Positions 1 to 12,200 of a stretch of DNA of 64,000 bases are shown one piece after another. The notes under the pieces were generated by a model. It was not told where the DNA came from. It did not search any database and saw only the letters and a list, made by a program, of their open reading frames with translations. This stretch comes from Hexactinellida sp. DTS-2022 (lineage: Eukaryota; Porifera; Hexactinellida). The position numbers and the translations under genes are program-made. Location of the stretch: contig JAPNXP010000002.1 of the NCBI GenBank assembly GCA_028753945.1, forward strand, positions 14,639,624 to 14,703,623, given 5' to 3'. Position 1 is the first letter of the stretch. Each line of letters opens with the position of its first letter.

Positions 1-3000
1 CTCAGTTTGAATGGCTGCTGGACTCCCAGATGTTTCCAGAGCCGGTGCCCTTTGAACAGGATCAGGTAGAAGGTTTCGAGAACCTGTACCTCAGCATCAC
101 TCCCTCTGCTGGAGACATATCCCCCCAAGAGCACGTTAATGTCACCTTGAAGTTCTCGCCTTCTGACGTCATTCAGCTACAAGCTAAACTGATCGCTCGT
201 ATCAAGAACCTACCGCCAGCCAGCTCCGATATCGAAGTTCCGCTGACGGGAGAGAGCGTGATGCCGTACTGCCACTTCGAGCTGCCCACCGTCAGCTACT
301 CGCAGCTGGCCAGCACGCTGGACATAAAGACCAGCACCGCCTCCTACACCACGCCCCTGAATCCGTCCACACGCGTGCTCACCTTCGAGTCCTGCGGGGT
401 GGGGATTAAAGTGGCGAGATCTTTCCACGTAATTAACCCGACTAACCTGACTTACGAGTTCGTATGGCAAACAGATTTAAAAGAGGATGTTACAAAACCT
501 TTCATTTGTCAGACTAAAACAGGCAGCATTTCCGGGGGTAAAAAGTTCGAAATGACTTTTGAATTTCTCCCTTCTACCCTCGAGTACGAGGAGTGTTTGT
601 GGAAGTTCACTATCCCCAGCCTAGCTCTCACAGTCCCGCTGCTATTTATAGGTTACATCGTAGAACCGAAGGTGCTACTGGACAGGTCCTATCTGCACTT
701 TAAGCCGCAGCTGGTGAGTCAGGTGTGTAGAGAGACCGTCTTCTTGATTAACGACGAAGATCGTTCTTACTTCTTTACCGTGAGAGAGACTTCCTGCCAT
801 ATGCCAGGGCACCAGGCTAGTCTGAGTGTCAGCCCGATGTCTGGGACGGTCGCACCGCACTCAAGAGTCCCCATTCTCATAACCCTCCCTCTCAAGAAAC
901 AAGCAGAGCACTCATTCAATCTGAAACTCGATATAAAACACATCACTGAACCTCTCGTGTTGAATGTTAAGGCCAGTTCATTCCTCACAGACGCCAGCTT
1001 GAGAATTAGGAATTTCGCAGGAGAAGAGTTACAGGTGCCCCCGGACACTAAGCAGAAATCTGAAATAATACACACTAACTTCGGGTCTGTACAACTCAAC
1101 GAGAAATCTATACACACAGCGATACTCTGTAATAACGGACTGTTTGCATTCGACTACTTTTGGCGTCTTTCTGAGAAGTGTTTAAAGACAGGGGGGAGTG
1201 AGAGCGAGGGTGGACAGCTGGTTAATATCCAACCACAAAGTGGCCGCCTGGAGCCTCATACCACGTGTCCCGCGGAGCTGTCAGTGTGTCCTGCTGTCCC
1301 TATCAGCCTGAAGGGCTGCAGCTTACAGTGCCACATCAAAGACGGACCTACTTTCTCACTCGGGTTGACTGGGAAAGGCATAAAGCCGTCTCTCCAGTTC
1401 TCATTCACAAAGCACAACTTCGGACTCTGCTTTATATACCACCCAGCTCTCCCATCAAACGAAGTTACACTCACCATTACGAACCACGAGGAGAACCAGA
1501 TCAGTTTAGACCTCCTTCCAATCTCTCTCCCACACTTGTCAGTTAGTTTCACACCTATCATATTAGCACACGGGGCTAGTGCCGAGGCAGAAATAGCATT
1601 CATGCCTCAGGAGGCTGTCAAACACCATGACGTCATCGAGTTCATTATCAACGGGATAACCAAACAACCGATTGATATACTTGGACATGGAACAGAGCTC
1701 AAATTGGAAGCCACAAAGCCTCTAAAAAAATTGGTCAATTTCGGGGTTTTAAGAGTTAATGAGAAAGTGGATAAAACTGTCACCATTACCAATCTAAGTG
1801 CAGCAGCTGTTGAATTTGGTTTACAGCTAAAAGGCTCTACTCCCCTTGATGTCCTCAAATTCACTCCGTCTGAAAATATTAACTTGAAACCGAATGGGGA
1901 CAGTATCAACATACAGCTTACATTCTGCCCTACTTCAAGAATAGAGCAGTTTACTGACGAGGTTCAGTTTGAGGTTCTGCGACTGGTTAAGCCCCTATTC
2001 ATGATATCTGGCTGCTGTCAAGACGTTGATATAAGACTCGCCACTTCTCACCTCCCATTTGGACAGGTGTGTCTCAATAGCAAGAGCTCGCGGCAACTCC
2101 AGCTCTCAAACAAGGGAGACATAGGCGCGCATTTCAAATGGGACCCCGAAGCTTTTAAGCCCGATTTTACTATTACTCCCTCACAGGGGTACATTAGTCC
2201 TAAAATGGAGGTAATATTCTTAATAGAATTCTACCCAAAAGAAATCAATAGTGACATTCGCTACGAATACATTAAATGCGACCTGGAAGGAACAAAACCG
2301 CAATACCTGACACTGACTGGTATGTGCACAGAAATAGTCCCGAAAGAGTCACTACAGTTCACCACACCCGTGCGTACAAGTGAGTCGAAACAGCTCACAT
2401 TGAGTGTACCAAGAATATCTAATGTTATCCACTTAAAACCGACCATCGAAGGAGAGTATTGGTCCGGTCCCGAACTCGTGATACTAGAACCGAACCAGAC
2501 TAAGAACTACGCCATAACCTACCACCCCCTGGAGATGACCTCGGATCACAGAAAGCATTTCGGTTCTATCTTCTTCCCTCTCCCCGAGGGACAAGGTCTC
2601 CTCTATAATCTGACCGGAGTAAGCGAGGCGCCTAAACCTGTCGATAGTCGCACAATAGACGTGCCTTCAAAGCTCAGACACACAGAGTACCTCCCGGTAG
2701 CGAACTGGCTAGTCACGAATCAGAGATTCAAAGTTATCCGGGATATCCTGAAACCTGACCGACCTGACATTTCTCTATCCATACAGGGCCAGGACTATAT
2801 CGATGTGCCTGGTAACTCCAAGAGGGACTACCAACTGCAATTCCATGCGTTTAAGGTCGGCACTACATTCATACGCGTTACTTTCAAGAATGAAGATACG
2901 GGAGAGTACTGTTTCTACTTGCTCACGTTTAAGGCTGTCTCCGCTGGCACAATTGACGTCATCAGCCTCGACACCACAGTCCGCCAGCGTGTTATTCACA

Positions 3001-3815
3001 CCATTCGTGTGCACAACCCTCTGCCCATTCAAGTGAGCATATCTACGAACAGCAGTCTCTATGACATAAGCCTACCCGCCCAGTTCCTGGTGGGGGCTCA
3101 GAGCGAGGGCACCTGCACATTCGAGTACCTGCCTCTCAAGGCTGGAGAGGTCTCAGGGGAGATATCTCTCACTAGCAGTGACCTCGGTATCTACCATTAC
3201 ACGTTACACCTGACAGCTCACCCCAGCCCCCCTGAGCCCCCCGTAACCGTCTTAGGATATCTCGGCTCGACTACCATTCAATCGGTCAGCTTCACCTCCT
3301 ACGCCAAAGCCAACCGTATAGAGTACACGTGTAAAGTTGACCATGCTGACTTTCACGTGGAGCGGACTGTTCTGGCTGCTTCTGCAGCTGGGGGGATAGA
3401 GGTGCAGGTGGACGTGCACTTTGAACCCTCCACTCTGGGTACAATAAACGGTACTCTCTCCGTCTCCTCCCAAACAGGGGGCGAGTACCAGATCCCCATT
3501 ATAGGGGAGAGTAACCTGCCCAACCCTCAGGGCCCGTACGTCATAAAGGCAGGACACAGTGTGAGCATTCCCTTCAAGAACGTGTTCCCAACCGCGGTCA
3601 ACTACCTATACTCACTCGACAACCCGGCTTTCCAGTACCGCGCAGTAGACCAACTCAAACCCAAGAAGAGTTATACTATAACTGTCACTTTTGATCCTAA
3701 ACAAGCTGACTCCTATGGCACTAATACCGCTAAGCTGATAGCCAAATGTCCCCCTGGCAGTGGCGGTAGCCCCTCCAGCATAAGCTGGATATTCTACCTA
3801 AAGGGAATCATATAA
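1..3815 (+). CDS. HYDIN: HYDIN, C-terminal part (ciliary central-pair protein), 5' end outside window
   Basis: The frame is open from the left edge of the window (codons from base 3) through the stop at 3813-3815, so the gene starts upstream; the first internal Met is at base 30. The visible ~1270 residues are a string of Ig-like ASH/MSP-type beta repeats, with recurring patterns such as 'FGSVQLNEKSIHT', 'NFGVLRVNEKV' and 'PFGQVCLNSKS', each followed by 'I.P..G.I.P' turns. The end is typical of HYDIN: a 'GPYVIKAGHSVSIPFKNVF' segment and a final 'WIFYLKGI'. HYDIN is a very large (about 5000 aa in vertebrates) projection protein of the axonemal central pair, needed for ciliary bending. At least 3.8 kb is uninterrupted by introns. 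A degenerate copy of bases ~1078-1150 sits at ~16805-16865. Alternative ASH proteins (CFAP47, CFAP65) fit the C-terminus less well. Confidence 0.85.
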   Translation, partial: QFEWLLDSQMFPEPVPFEQDQVEGFENLYLSITPSAGDISPQEHVNVTLKFSPSDVIQLQAKLIARIKNLPPASSDIEVPLTGESVMPYCHFELPTVSYSQLASTLDIKTSTASYTTPLNPSTRVLTFESCGVGIKVARSFHVINPTNLTYEFVWQTDLKEDVTKPFICQTKTGSISGGKKFEMTFEFLPSTLEYEECLWKFTIPSLALTVPLLFIGYIVEPKVLLDRSYLHFKPQLVSQVCRETVFLINDEDRSYFFTVRETSCHMPGHQASLSVSPMSGTVAPHSRVPILITLPLKKQAEHSFNLKLDIKHITEPLVLNVKASSFLTDASLRIRNFAGEELQVPPDTKQKSEIIHTNFGSVQLNEKSIHTAILCNNGLFAFDYFWRLSEKCLKTGGSESEGGQLVNIQPQSGRLEPHTTCPAELSVCPAVPISLKGCSLQCHIKDGPTFSLGLTGKGIKPSLQFSFTKHNFGLCFIYHPALPSNEVTLTITNHEENQISLDLLPISLPHLSVSFTPIILAHGASAEAEIAFMPQEAVKHHDVIEFIINGITKQPIDILGHGTELKLEATKPLKKLVNFGVLRVNEKVDKTVTITNLSAAAVEFGLQLKGSTPLDVLKFTPSENINLKPNGDSINIQLTFCPTSRIEQFTDEVQFEVLRLVKPLFMISGCCQDVDIRLATSHLPFGQVCLNSKSSRQLQLSNKGDIGAHFKWDPEAFKPDFTITPSQGYISPKMEVIFLIEFYPKEINSDIRYEYIKCDLEGTKPQYLTLTGMCTEIVPKESLQFTTPVRTSESKQLTLSVPRISNVIHLKPTIEGEYWSGPELVILEPNQTKNYAITYHPLEMTSDHRKHFGSIFFPLPEGQGLLYNLTGVSEAPKPVDSRTIDVPSKLRHTEYLPVANWLVTNQRFKVIRDILKPDRPDISLSIQGQDYIDVPGNSKRDYQLQFHAFKVGTTFIRVTFKNEDTGEYCFYLLTFKAVSAGTIDVISLDTTVRQRVIHTIRVHNPLPIQVSISTNSSLYDISLPAQFLVGAQSEGTCTFEYLPLKAGEVSGEISLTSSDLGIYHYTLHLTAHPSPPEPPVTVLGYLGSTTIQSVSFTSYAKANRIEYTCKVDHADFHVERTVLAASAAGGIEVQVDVHFEPSTLGTINGTLSVSSQTGGEYQIPIIGESNLPNPQGPYVIKAGHSVSIPFKNVFPTAVNYLYSLDNPAFQYRAVDQLKPKKSYTITVTFDPKQADSYGTNTAKLIAKCPPGSGGSPSSISWIFYLKGII

Positions 3816-3939
3816 CCTGTTATTCTTATTAATGATTCATTGTATCAATCAATATATATTCCATTAACGTATAGTTGTATATGACAATGTATTTATCATA
3901 TTTAATTAATGTCAATCTTAACATGTTACATTATTATAC

Positions 3940-3945
3940 AATAAA
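3940..3945 (+). terminator. Probable HYDIN polyadenylation signal AATAAA
   Basis: This is a canonical AATAAA 125 bases after the HYDIN stop. The convergent minus-strand gene ends at 3978, only 33 bases further on, so the two 3' UTRs probably overlap. Confidence 0.5.
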
Positions 3946-3977
3946 TAGGACAAACTAAACACAAATAACAAATTAGT

Positions 3978-5930
3978 TCAATTTGTTACTCCTGAACTAT
4001 TCATTAAGCTTTTCTTTGGTTTGCAATATCCCAATGCCCTTGAGAACGTATTCTTCCAAGTATAATAGTTGGACTTGGAAGGGAGAGTAACCATGAAAAT
4101 GCAAATGATTAGAACACGGATTAGAAATGCCTCTATAATGTAGAGCCACCCGGGGTGAATACTGTTTGTCTTCTCCACTCGATAGCAATCTTCTTCGTAC
4201 TTGAAAATAACATCATTTGATCCTCTCATTGACTTCAGTGCATCAAATGTTGTATTGTATACCTCGAGGTTTCCATTCCGGTAAATAGTAGCAGGCCTGA
4301 GTGCAGTGAGGCATCCAAACTCATTTGAGAATATAGCCAGCGTATCGCTTTTATAAATCAGTATATACAAAATAAGGCCGGTTAGTAGAGAGAAAATAAT
4401 GAGGAAAATCAGGATAGCATAGAGCAGTAGTCTGTACTGTAGACTCGATAGTTTGGGTTTACGAATCTTCAGATCGATACTATTAATCGCATTCCATTTG
4501 ATCTTGCACACCACCAGGGGCGTCAGTGTCAATATGCCGAGACAGGATATTATCAATGGTACGAAGTAGAGTGCTAAGCTGGGGAGAGAGCTTGCAGTTA
4601 CGTCGCTATCGGTCACAACTAGCCAGATATAAATTACGAAATACGGTTGCCCTTCTCGTATTCCTAACGTTATAATTACGAGTAGGAGAGGGATTACTAT
4701 CGATATTACCAACTCAGTCACAACTACCCATACGCGTAACTTGTGATTTGTGTTAAATTCAACTGGATAGAGCAGTGTGAGCAGTAGGTTAAGGAGGGTA
4801 AAGTTAATCCAGAAGAAGAACCCAAATATTCCAAAGTGGAAGAGAGCCCCGTACAGGTTGAGTAGGATCTTCTCTGCCTGGGTCTCGTACTGCTTCTGGT
4901 ACGTGTCCGACGGGTCTGGTAGGTCAAATATCACCAGCAGAATCACACAAAATGAAGCGAAAAGATAGAGAAATAGGAGAGTAGGTGTTAGTATTGATTT
5001 GAAGAATTTATGAATTATAGATTGCCGTTTGCCTGACCCTGTAGCACTCTCTTCAAAAAATGGCCTCAAAAGAAATGTACTTAGCGAAATTAAACTCAAT
5101 GCTAACCCAGTTATGGATATACAAGCAATTCCTATGCGTAAAATGGTGCGACCTATGTAACCTGAGGGGTGCCAAAGCCTCTCGATGAAATTATTGGGAA
5201 CACAGGATTGATATATAGAGTCGTATTGATAATCTTCTGGACAGTTGATATTCAACCCGAAAATTATGGTTTGTAGCGTGTTACTGCTATTAGTCGCGTT
5301 TGAGTCTAATACAACACTGCTAGTAGTAACATCTTTTGTAAACGAAACGTCCGAAAAATCGAAAAATAAATGATTTTCTGTAGTGACAACTTTAGGAGCT
5401 GAAAGCAGAGGTGGAAATAAGTACGCTATAAGAATATCTTGAATGGAACAATTTTCTTTGCTACTATGGGCTGTCGTGTTGCAATCTGGGACAGTTAAAT
5501 TTATAATCGTTCCGTTATTTGATAAGTTCAATTCATGACGATAAATTTCATAAACCTCTGTCAATATTTGTAGATCGTTTTTGAAAATTTTACTTACAAA
5601 TATGTACACTATTGGCAAGTTATCAAATGAGCCAGTTGATGTGTTGTTTGCAGCTCTACTGTTGTTGTTTGGCTCAATTCTATCTAGCAAGAAAACAGAC
5701 ACACCACATGCCACCAAACCTGTCCAAATTGCAGCAATTACAATTATTGTTAGCACAACAACAATCGCCTTCTTGCCCTTGCTCCCTATGACATTAACTG
5801 AATCTCTCCAACTAACACTTTTTGCAAATTCCTTTCCCCCGTTGTGCTTGGTTACTTTACTCTCTGTTTCCTTATCTGGCACATTCGGAATTATTATTCC
5901 TTGAGAACCGATTTCACTCATTTGATTCAT
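3978..5930 (-). CDS. Seven-transmembrane receptor-like protein with extra N-terminal anchor
   Basis: The 650-aa single-exon protein starts at the outermost Met; a second Met three codons later is possible. Residues ~55-80 form one hydrophobic segment. Next comes a ~170-residue region rich in N-x-S/T glycosylation sites and cysteines ('DCNTTAHSSKENC', 'INCPEDYQYDSIYQSC'). From ~residue 260 there are seven hydrophobic segments, i.e. a 7TM topology. The TM5-TM6 region ('FVPLIISCLGILTLTPLV', then 'RKPKLSSLQYRLLLYAILIF') and a post-TM7 'SKSNYYTWKNTFSRAL' loosely recall class F (Frizzled/Smoothened) receptors, whose tail motif is KTxxxW; here the spacing is one residue off. No cysteine-rich Frizzled ligand domain is visible. 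It is divergent from the RdRP gene, with 360 bp between the starts. The 7TM topology is well supported, but the family is only inferred; class B/adhesion-like is the alternative. Confidence 0.55.
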   Translation of the reverse strand: MNQMSEIGSQGIIIPNVPDKETESKVTKHNGGKEFAKSVSWRDSVNVIGSKGKKAIVVVLTIIVIAAIWTGLVACGVSVFLLDRIEPNNNSRAANNTSTGSFDNLPIVYIFVSKIFKNDLQILTEVYEIYRHELNLSNNGTIINLTVPDCNTTAHSSKENCSIQDILIAYLFPPLLSAPKVVTTENHLFFDFSDVSFTKDVTTSSVVLDSNATNSSNTLQTIIFGLNINCPEDYQYDSIYQSCVPNNFIERLWHPSGYIGRTILRIGIACISITGLALSLISLSTFLLRPFFEESATGSGKRQSIIHKFFKSILTPTLLFLYLFASFCVILLVIFDLPDPSDTYQKQYETQAEKILLNLYGALFHFGIFGFFFWINFTLLNLLLTLLYPVEFNTNHKLRVWVVVTELVISIVIPLLLVIITLGIREGQPYFVIYIWLVVTDSDVTASSLPSLALYFVPLIISCLGILTLTPLVVCKIKWNAINSIDLKIRKPKLSSLQYRLLLYAILIFLIIFSLLTGLILYILIYKSDTLAIFSNEFGCLTALRPATIYRNGNLEVYNTTFDALKSMRGSNDVIFKYEEDCYRVEKTNSIHPGWLYIIEAFLIRVLIICIFMVTLPSKSNYYTWKNTFSRALGYCKPKKSLMNSSGVTN

Positions 5931-6290
5931 ACCAATTATCTATTTTATTTGTAGATGCTTGTGTTTGCAAATGAAAATCGTTTTTTATTTCATTTTATAC
6001 CAGAGTCCATAATGCGTATGAACATAACTTTCTATACGTTACGTAGACTATAATTATTTTTAGATTAAAGGCTTACGTTACAATCACTGAGCTTGGCTCA
6101 TTTTATGGTCATTAATAAAGTTTTGACGAAAATATGATTAAACATTTACGTATTTAATATTTTACAGTACCGATTACTAAGCAGTATTCCAGTTCTATAA
6201 TTATCTTAAGACTTTTAATTTCAGTTAATTAATATGTAAATTAAGTACAATTTTAATATTTGTTAGAAAGTACTTTCTATCCAAATATAG
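5931..6290. promoter_or_regulatory. AT-rich bidirectional intergenic region between 7TM gene and RdRP fusion gene
   Basis: These 360 bp separate two divergent start codons and must contain both promoters and 5' UTRs unless upstream exons exist. The stretch is strongly AT-rich. No specific box is convincing. A pyrimidine run followed by 'ATATAG' lies directly before the RdRP ATG and could serve as a 3' splice or trans-splice acceptor. Confidence 0.4.
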
Positions 6291-9200
6291 ATGGATTGTA
6301 TAAACTGCTTGACTAGATTACTAAAGACTGACTCTCTCTGTTTTTACAATCCAAGCGAAAAGTCTATTAATCTTATTGTTAAACATGAACAGTTTGTAAT
6401 CCAAGAAACCAATTTTAAGATCGAAGGATCGACAACAAAATGTGACATCAAGTGTCCGAATTGTTCTAGTATAGTTGGGAAAAAGCTCCCAATGGGTCCT
6501 AGTCAGACAATGATCCTGGCATTTGGGAATGAGAAGGTTAAACTACTAAATAGGAGACTTGATAAGAAAACAGAAAAGTGGAGTGTTGTCTTTAAACAAA
6601 CGCCTTTTAATGTCATTTCAGTTCGCACAGATTCCAATTTCTTTGGTAAGCCCCCTAAGCTCCAGAACACAGTTAGCCTTCCACAAACAGAACTAGTAAT
6701 CACACAACCAATAATATTTGCATCTAAGTTACCAGACTTTATATATACTGACTTGCTAACGTCTGACGTTGTCCCCAGGGAGTACCAAATAGCTGCCTAC
6801 ATAGAGGCTCTACAGAGGGACTTGCTAGTAGTTATTCCAACCGGGGCCGGGAAAACATTGATCGCTACTATAGTGGCTGCTAGAATGAAACAACTGAATC
6901 CAGACCTAATGGTCCTGTTTGTTGCAGAGCGAGTGCCACTGGTATTCCAACAGGGAGAGGCGATAAGTTATGACACTGACTTAGATGTCTGTTGTCTCAG
7001 TAGCGAGAATAGCACGAGGTTAAAACGGAATCAGCTGATAGAAGGGGAGTACGATGTTCTGGTGTCTACTGCTGGGGCCTATGTGAACCTAGAACAAGAG
7101 TTGGGTATAAACAGGTTCTGTTGTGTAATTTTCGATGAATGCCATCACGCGAGTAAGGCACACAATTATGTTAAAATATTGGAAAAGATAGGAGAGTGTA
7201 GTGCAGGTAACAAGCCTCGTGTGGTCGGGCTAACTGCTTCTCCTCCCTCTGTTAAAGGAGACTTAGTCGCTACTGAAAAGCTATTGAATGAGTTTAGGCA
7301 ACACTTTTTCAATGCACCTATTTATTACAACAGCTCCTTAGAGAGTACGGCCTACACTGATAAATCGATTGAAAAACAAATAGTCCCTTCAAATAAGGAT
7401 ATCTCATTTATTAGCTACAACAATATTCTTAAAAACGAACTTGTAACGATGGCAAACGTAATTAATAGAACGCTCGGCTCGCCTGTTATTGTAGTTGAAA
7501 ACTGGGGATCTGTTAAAATTAGGTTCCAATTATTAAAGATGTTGTACCATTTAGAAGCTAGTTACAATGTTGCGATTGACGTTACTGTTAAATCAATGAA
7601 GAAGATTTGTACAGCATTAGATATAACAGAAATGTTGGGTGTCACTTATGCAAATAGAATCTTGGAAGATTTGGAAGTCTACAGCAAACTTGAAAATTCT
7701 CAAAATTTATCTCCTAGACTGCAATCATTACGAGAACTCCTTTTGACGTTGGATGCTTTTTCTAAAATTATTATATTCGTTCACACGCGACAGATAGCTC
7801 AGATATTAACCACATTACTGAAAGAAGATCCGGTTATTGTTAGCAAATATTCTCCACAGAAGATAGTCGGTCAATACGGAGTGTTGGGAATGGGATGGGA
7901 AAGCGAGCAAAAGGACATTTTGGAGAAGTTCCGCCACGGCAGCTGTAACCTGTTGGTGAGCACCTCTGTGCTCGAGGAGGGACTAGATGTCCCTGAGTGC
8001 GACGTCGTTATACGGTTTGACGGAATTAAATCTCTAACTTCTTTCAAACAGAGCAAAGGACGGGCTAGAAAACTCGAGGGTAGTAGGTTTATTATGATTC
8101 TATCGGAAGATGAACATGCAGCTTTTAATGACATTCAAGCTAGTGAGTTTATTGTGCGAAAAGTTCTAGAAGAACAGCATTCTCTATGCCCCATACCTAC
8201 AAGACAAACCACGGACATACAGCAGCATATCATGGCTGATACAGTTAAACCTGATAACTCAGACTGTAGTATAATCCAGTCTACAGAGTGTGCTGCTGAG
8301 TTCTACATAGCTGGAGCACAGGAGCCAGTCGACTTACAAGAGTGTATTTCTGAACTTCTGCTAGATAAATATTTCCTCAGAGTGAAGCTTATTGACAAAG
8401 CTAAGAGTAAAGCCGAATGGAAATCAAAGAACATATTTCCCATTTCAGATGCCATGCTTACACTTGGGCTACAGTGTCAGTCACATAACATATATCCAAT
8501 GTATAAGAAGTTAACAGTGGATTGGGATTTTACTCTGAACCATAAGCGTATCCATGTATGGAGTAGAATTCTATTGTCATTCACAAAAGAGCTTCTAACT
8601 ACGGACCACTGGTCTGTGAAATCTATACAATGGGGTAAATTCAACTCTGCTTATTCATTTTATTCTGCCAAACATTGTAAACTGATAAATGGGGAATTAA
8701 GTTTCCAGTTAGAACCATCTACTGTTAAAGGGAATCTTAAGAGAGCCATTCTTATTAAGATTCAAACTGAATTGACAATTCTAATTAACTTTGTTACAAT
8801 ATATAGATTTATATTTGCCGACTGGACTGATGAAGCTGTTACTCTCTATTTCCCATTGTCAAGTAGTCCTATTATTAATCAAAGTGAGGATAAAAATACG
8901 ACAAGACTGACAGCTGAAAATTCTCAATATCTTGAAATGTTTGGACAGTTTCCTGTTATAGGAATCAAACTCGAATATTCTAAATCCAATTGGAGTTATC
9001 TATGGTCATTTTTACATTCATCCACTAACTTTCCTGTCCCAATATTTGATACGCGCATCTCAATACAAACTCCCCAGTTAATAGTACACAACACTCTTTC
9101 GAACCACCCTTCATATTGGGACAAGCTAGTACAAGATTGTTTGTGGGCTTTGTCTGTTCTTAAATGCAGTCGTTATGTGTGCATCCCTGAGGATTCTATT

Positions 9201-12200
9201 GGGCTAATCTCTAAACTTATCGACAGGCATTCTCACCAGTCTTCTTGCGAGTATTCTACTATATCTTTATGGCGCCTCTTATTGGTCATTTCCAGCCCAA
9301 AAGCTCCCTACTTCATGGATTTATTTAAAGAGTTTTCTATGCAAGTACAGTATGTTTACGACAAACAACTTTCCACCCCATTAATTCCACCAAATTATAT
9401 GAACATAGAATGCGCTATGGTGACTCCATCTCGCGTTATTTGTCTCCAACCGATTCTGACCCAATCGAGTAGGCTGTTTAGGAACTATCCGAATGAACGT
9501 TTTCTAAACTTAGCCTTCAGAGACGAGCAAGGACAGCCTCTACAAGCCAAGGGAATATTCATGTTTGTTAAGAAGATAATAAGAACAGGAGTGGAAATTG
9601 ATGGAAATAAATTCCATTTTCTAATTTGTAGCGGGAGTCAGCTGAGAGTGAAACGCGCAATATTTATACACATCCAGGATGCTAAATCGGCTGTTAAAAG
9701 AATAAGTGATATTCGATACGAGTTGGTTGGTAACTCTCCTATTTATAACGAGACAAAGTACCTCTCTCGGCTAGGCCTTTTCTGCACCTCTGATCATCCC
9801 AGTTATTCTATTAGGGAATCAGAAACGCATTGCTTGCCTGACTTGATTGCTACAAATGATTTACTGTTAACTGATGGAGCTGGGAAAATTAGCAGAAGTT
9901 TAGCAATAAAAATAATAAATAAATTAAGAATTGAGAATCAAACGCTTATAGGGAGTCCCTCTGCACTCCAAGTGAGACTAGCCGGGTTGAAGGGAGTGCT
10001 CACAGTTGTTGACAAGGGTTCTGATCCTGATTTTAAGCGTGTCGCCCATCCTTGTGACATTATTTATAGAAAATCTATGAGGAAAATTGATTGGACAGAC
10101 TCAACTCTCTGTATTGTAAAGTATGCCAACTATAACCAATTGTTTCTAAACATGCAATTTATAAATCTGATATCTTCATTAGAGGATTCCCTTAGTAAAT
10201 GGAAACCTGGAATTCGGCTTAAATCACTGTTTGAACAGTACATCAATAACATTGCACTGATATTCACAGATTCTGATATAGCGAATAAAGAGTTACTTTC
10301 TAATCTTGCTAACTACTTTGAAGACATTGTAGCCCATTTTGATATTTTGAGCGAGCCATATCACCTCTCACTGCTCCGCTGTATTTACACATACAAAGTT
10401 AAGACTTTGTTGAAAAGTTCTCGAATTCCTATAAAAGACGCTTGTTTGCTAATGGGGATCCCAGACCCAATTGGTGTACTAAATGATGGAGAGATATCAG
10501 TTAGTTTTCAGACAGAACCTAAATCTGATATAATGAGGTTAAACGGACGTGTGTTAGTTTATAAAAACCCATGTTTGCACCCTGGGGACTTGTTAACACC
10601 GATAGCTGTTGATAAATCCGAGCTGTATTATCTTGTCAATGTGGTAGTATTTCCTACAACTGGTGCCACGTCTCTACCAGCTAGCTCCGGGGGCTCAGAC
10701 TTAGACGGAGACGAGTTCGCTATTATTTGGGACAATACTCTCATACCGCCAAAATGTGCTACTGTAGAACCGTTGAATTATGACTTAGTATTGAAAAGAG
10801 CTTTGGCTTTGAAAGGAAATTGTAACAATGAAGAAAATACTAAAATTCTTGTACAGAACAACCCCTGCATCCAAGACGATTTGGCTGCAGCTTATCACAG
10901 CGTGGTTTCTAATGATTCCCTTGGGATAATATCGCACTACCATCTCTCCATCTGTGACCAGAAGCCTCTCGGAGCCTGTGACCCGTTGTCAGTCGAGTTA
11001 GCTGAAGCTGCCTCCCTCGCAGTAGACTCTCCCAAAACCGGAATAATTCCTGTAATTCCCAAGGAAGCCAAAATGTTAATTGCAGAGAATGGTTATCCAG
11101 ACTTTATGCAAAAAACCGAATACACTTCATATTCAAGCTCAAAATTATTGGGAGAATTCTATCAAATGACCAAGTCCATAGGCTACGAGACATCTGAATG
11201 GAACCAATTAAAGCATGACCTTAAAGGTCAGTTTCAGGGCTGCTACATCCCTGCTCGTGCTTTGAAGACTCAAGGTTATCGCAGTTACTTGAAGGATGCT
11301 AATTTCAGGTATCACGAGTATGCTAATGCGCTACAGAGAATAATGCTTTCGTTTGGCGTGGAGACGGAGGCTGAAGCTATTATGAGTTTAATCATTGAGT
11401 GTCATCCTATGCTGTCAGCGGATAAGGGGAAAATAACAGATTCTCTAAAAACTGCTATAGAGTACCTTGTTCGAGAATTTCGTGAAATATTTCATAGAGA
11501 TACACCTCAAAGTAATCTCCTAGCAAAAGCTTCTGCCTGGTATCAGGCCGCCTACAGTAAGAGAGGAGAGACAGTCTTCTTGTCTTTTCCGTGGATAGTT
11601 GGGGATTATCTATGCCGTATAGCACCTGTTATGACTCATAGTTCAGGCTTGTATAGTTGTATGGGACAATCAGCAAAAGAGTACATTTGCAAGAATAGCG
11701 ATTACATTAAATCTGTTGTGGATTCAAAACTATGTGTGTTGCCACAAGTACAGGCATGCATCAATGAAAATGGACCTCTCTTCACTATCACTGCATTCGG
11801 ATCCGTTCCATGTTATTTGTGTGGACTGCAGTCAGATTTAGATCTGTCAATATCTTTGACTGCAAAGGGCATCGAGACTGTTTCTGGATCAGCTGATTAT
11901 AAGAGTTTGTCGTCTAAACTAAAACAGGCGCATATACTGAATACATTCATATCTCCCTGTGTTACTGAAATATCCAATGAAATACAGAATAAGATAACCG
12001 CGACACCACCCATTATCTCTCTCACCATTGACTCGCCACAAGAGGGATGCACTGAGATACAAATTGACTTAGCAATTGATAGCGACGGTGTTCAAAAGTC
12101 GGAATATATTAAGCGACTTTACGTAGAGACGCGTGGTGTATTCTTCGCTTGGCTTTGGATCATTGTACACTGGGCTAGACATGTAGGCATACTCAAATTT

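Noticed and set aside
10680-10740. RNA polymerase motif as evidence of an integrated RNA virus
   Set aside because: The catalytic loop is DLDGD with the flanking 'KNPCLHPGD' and 'KISRSLA' landmarks of cellular QDE-1/RDR enzymes. Viral GDD palm motifs are absent and no capsid or other viral gene is nearby.
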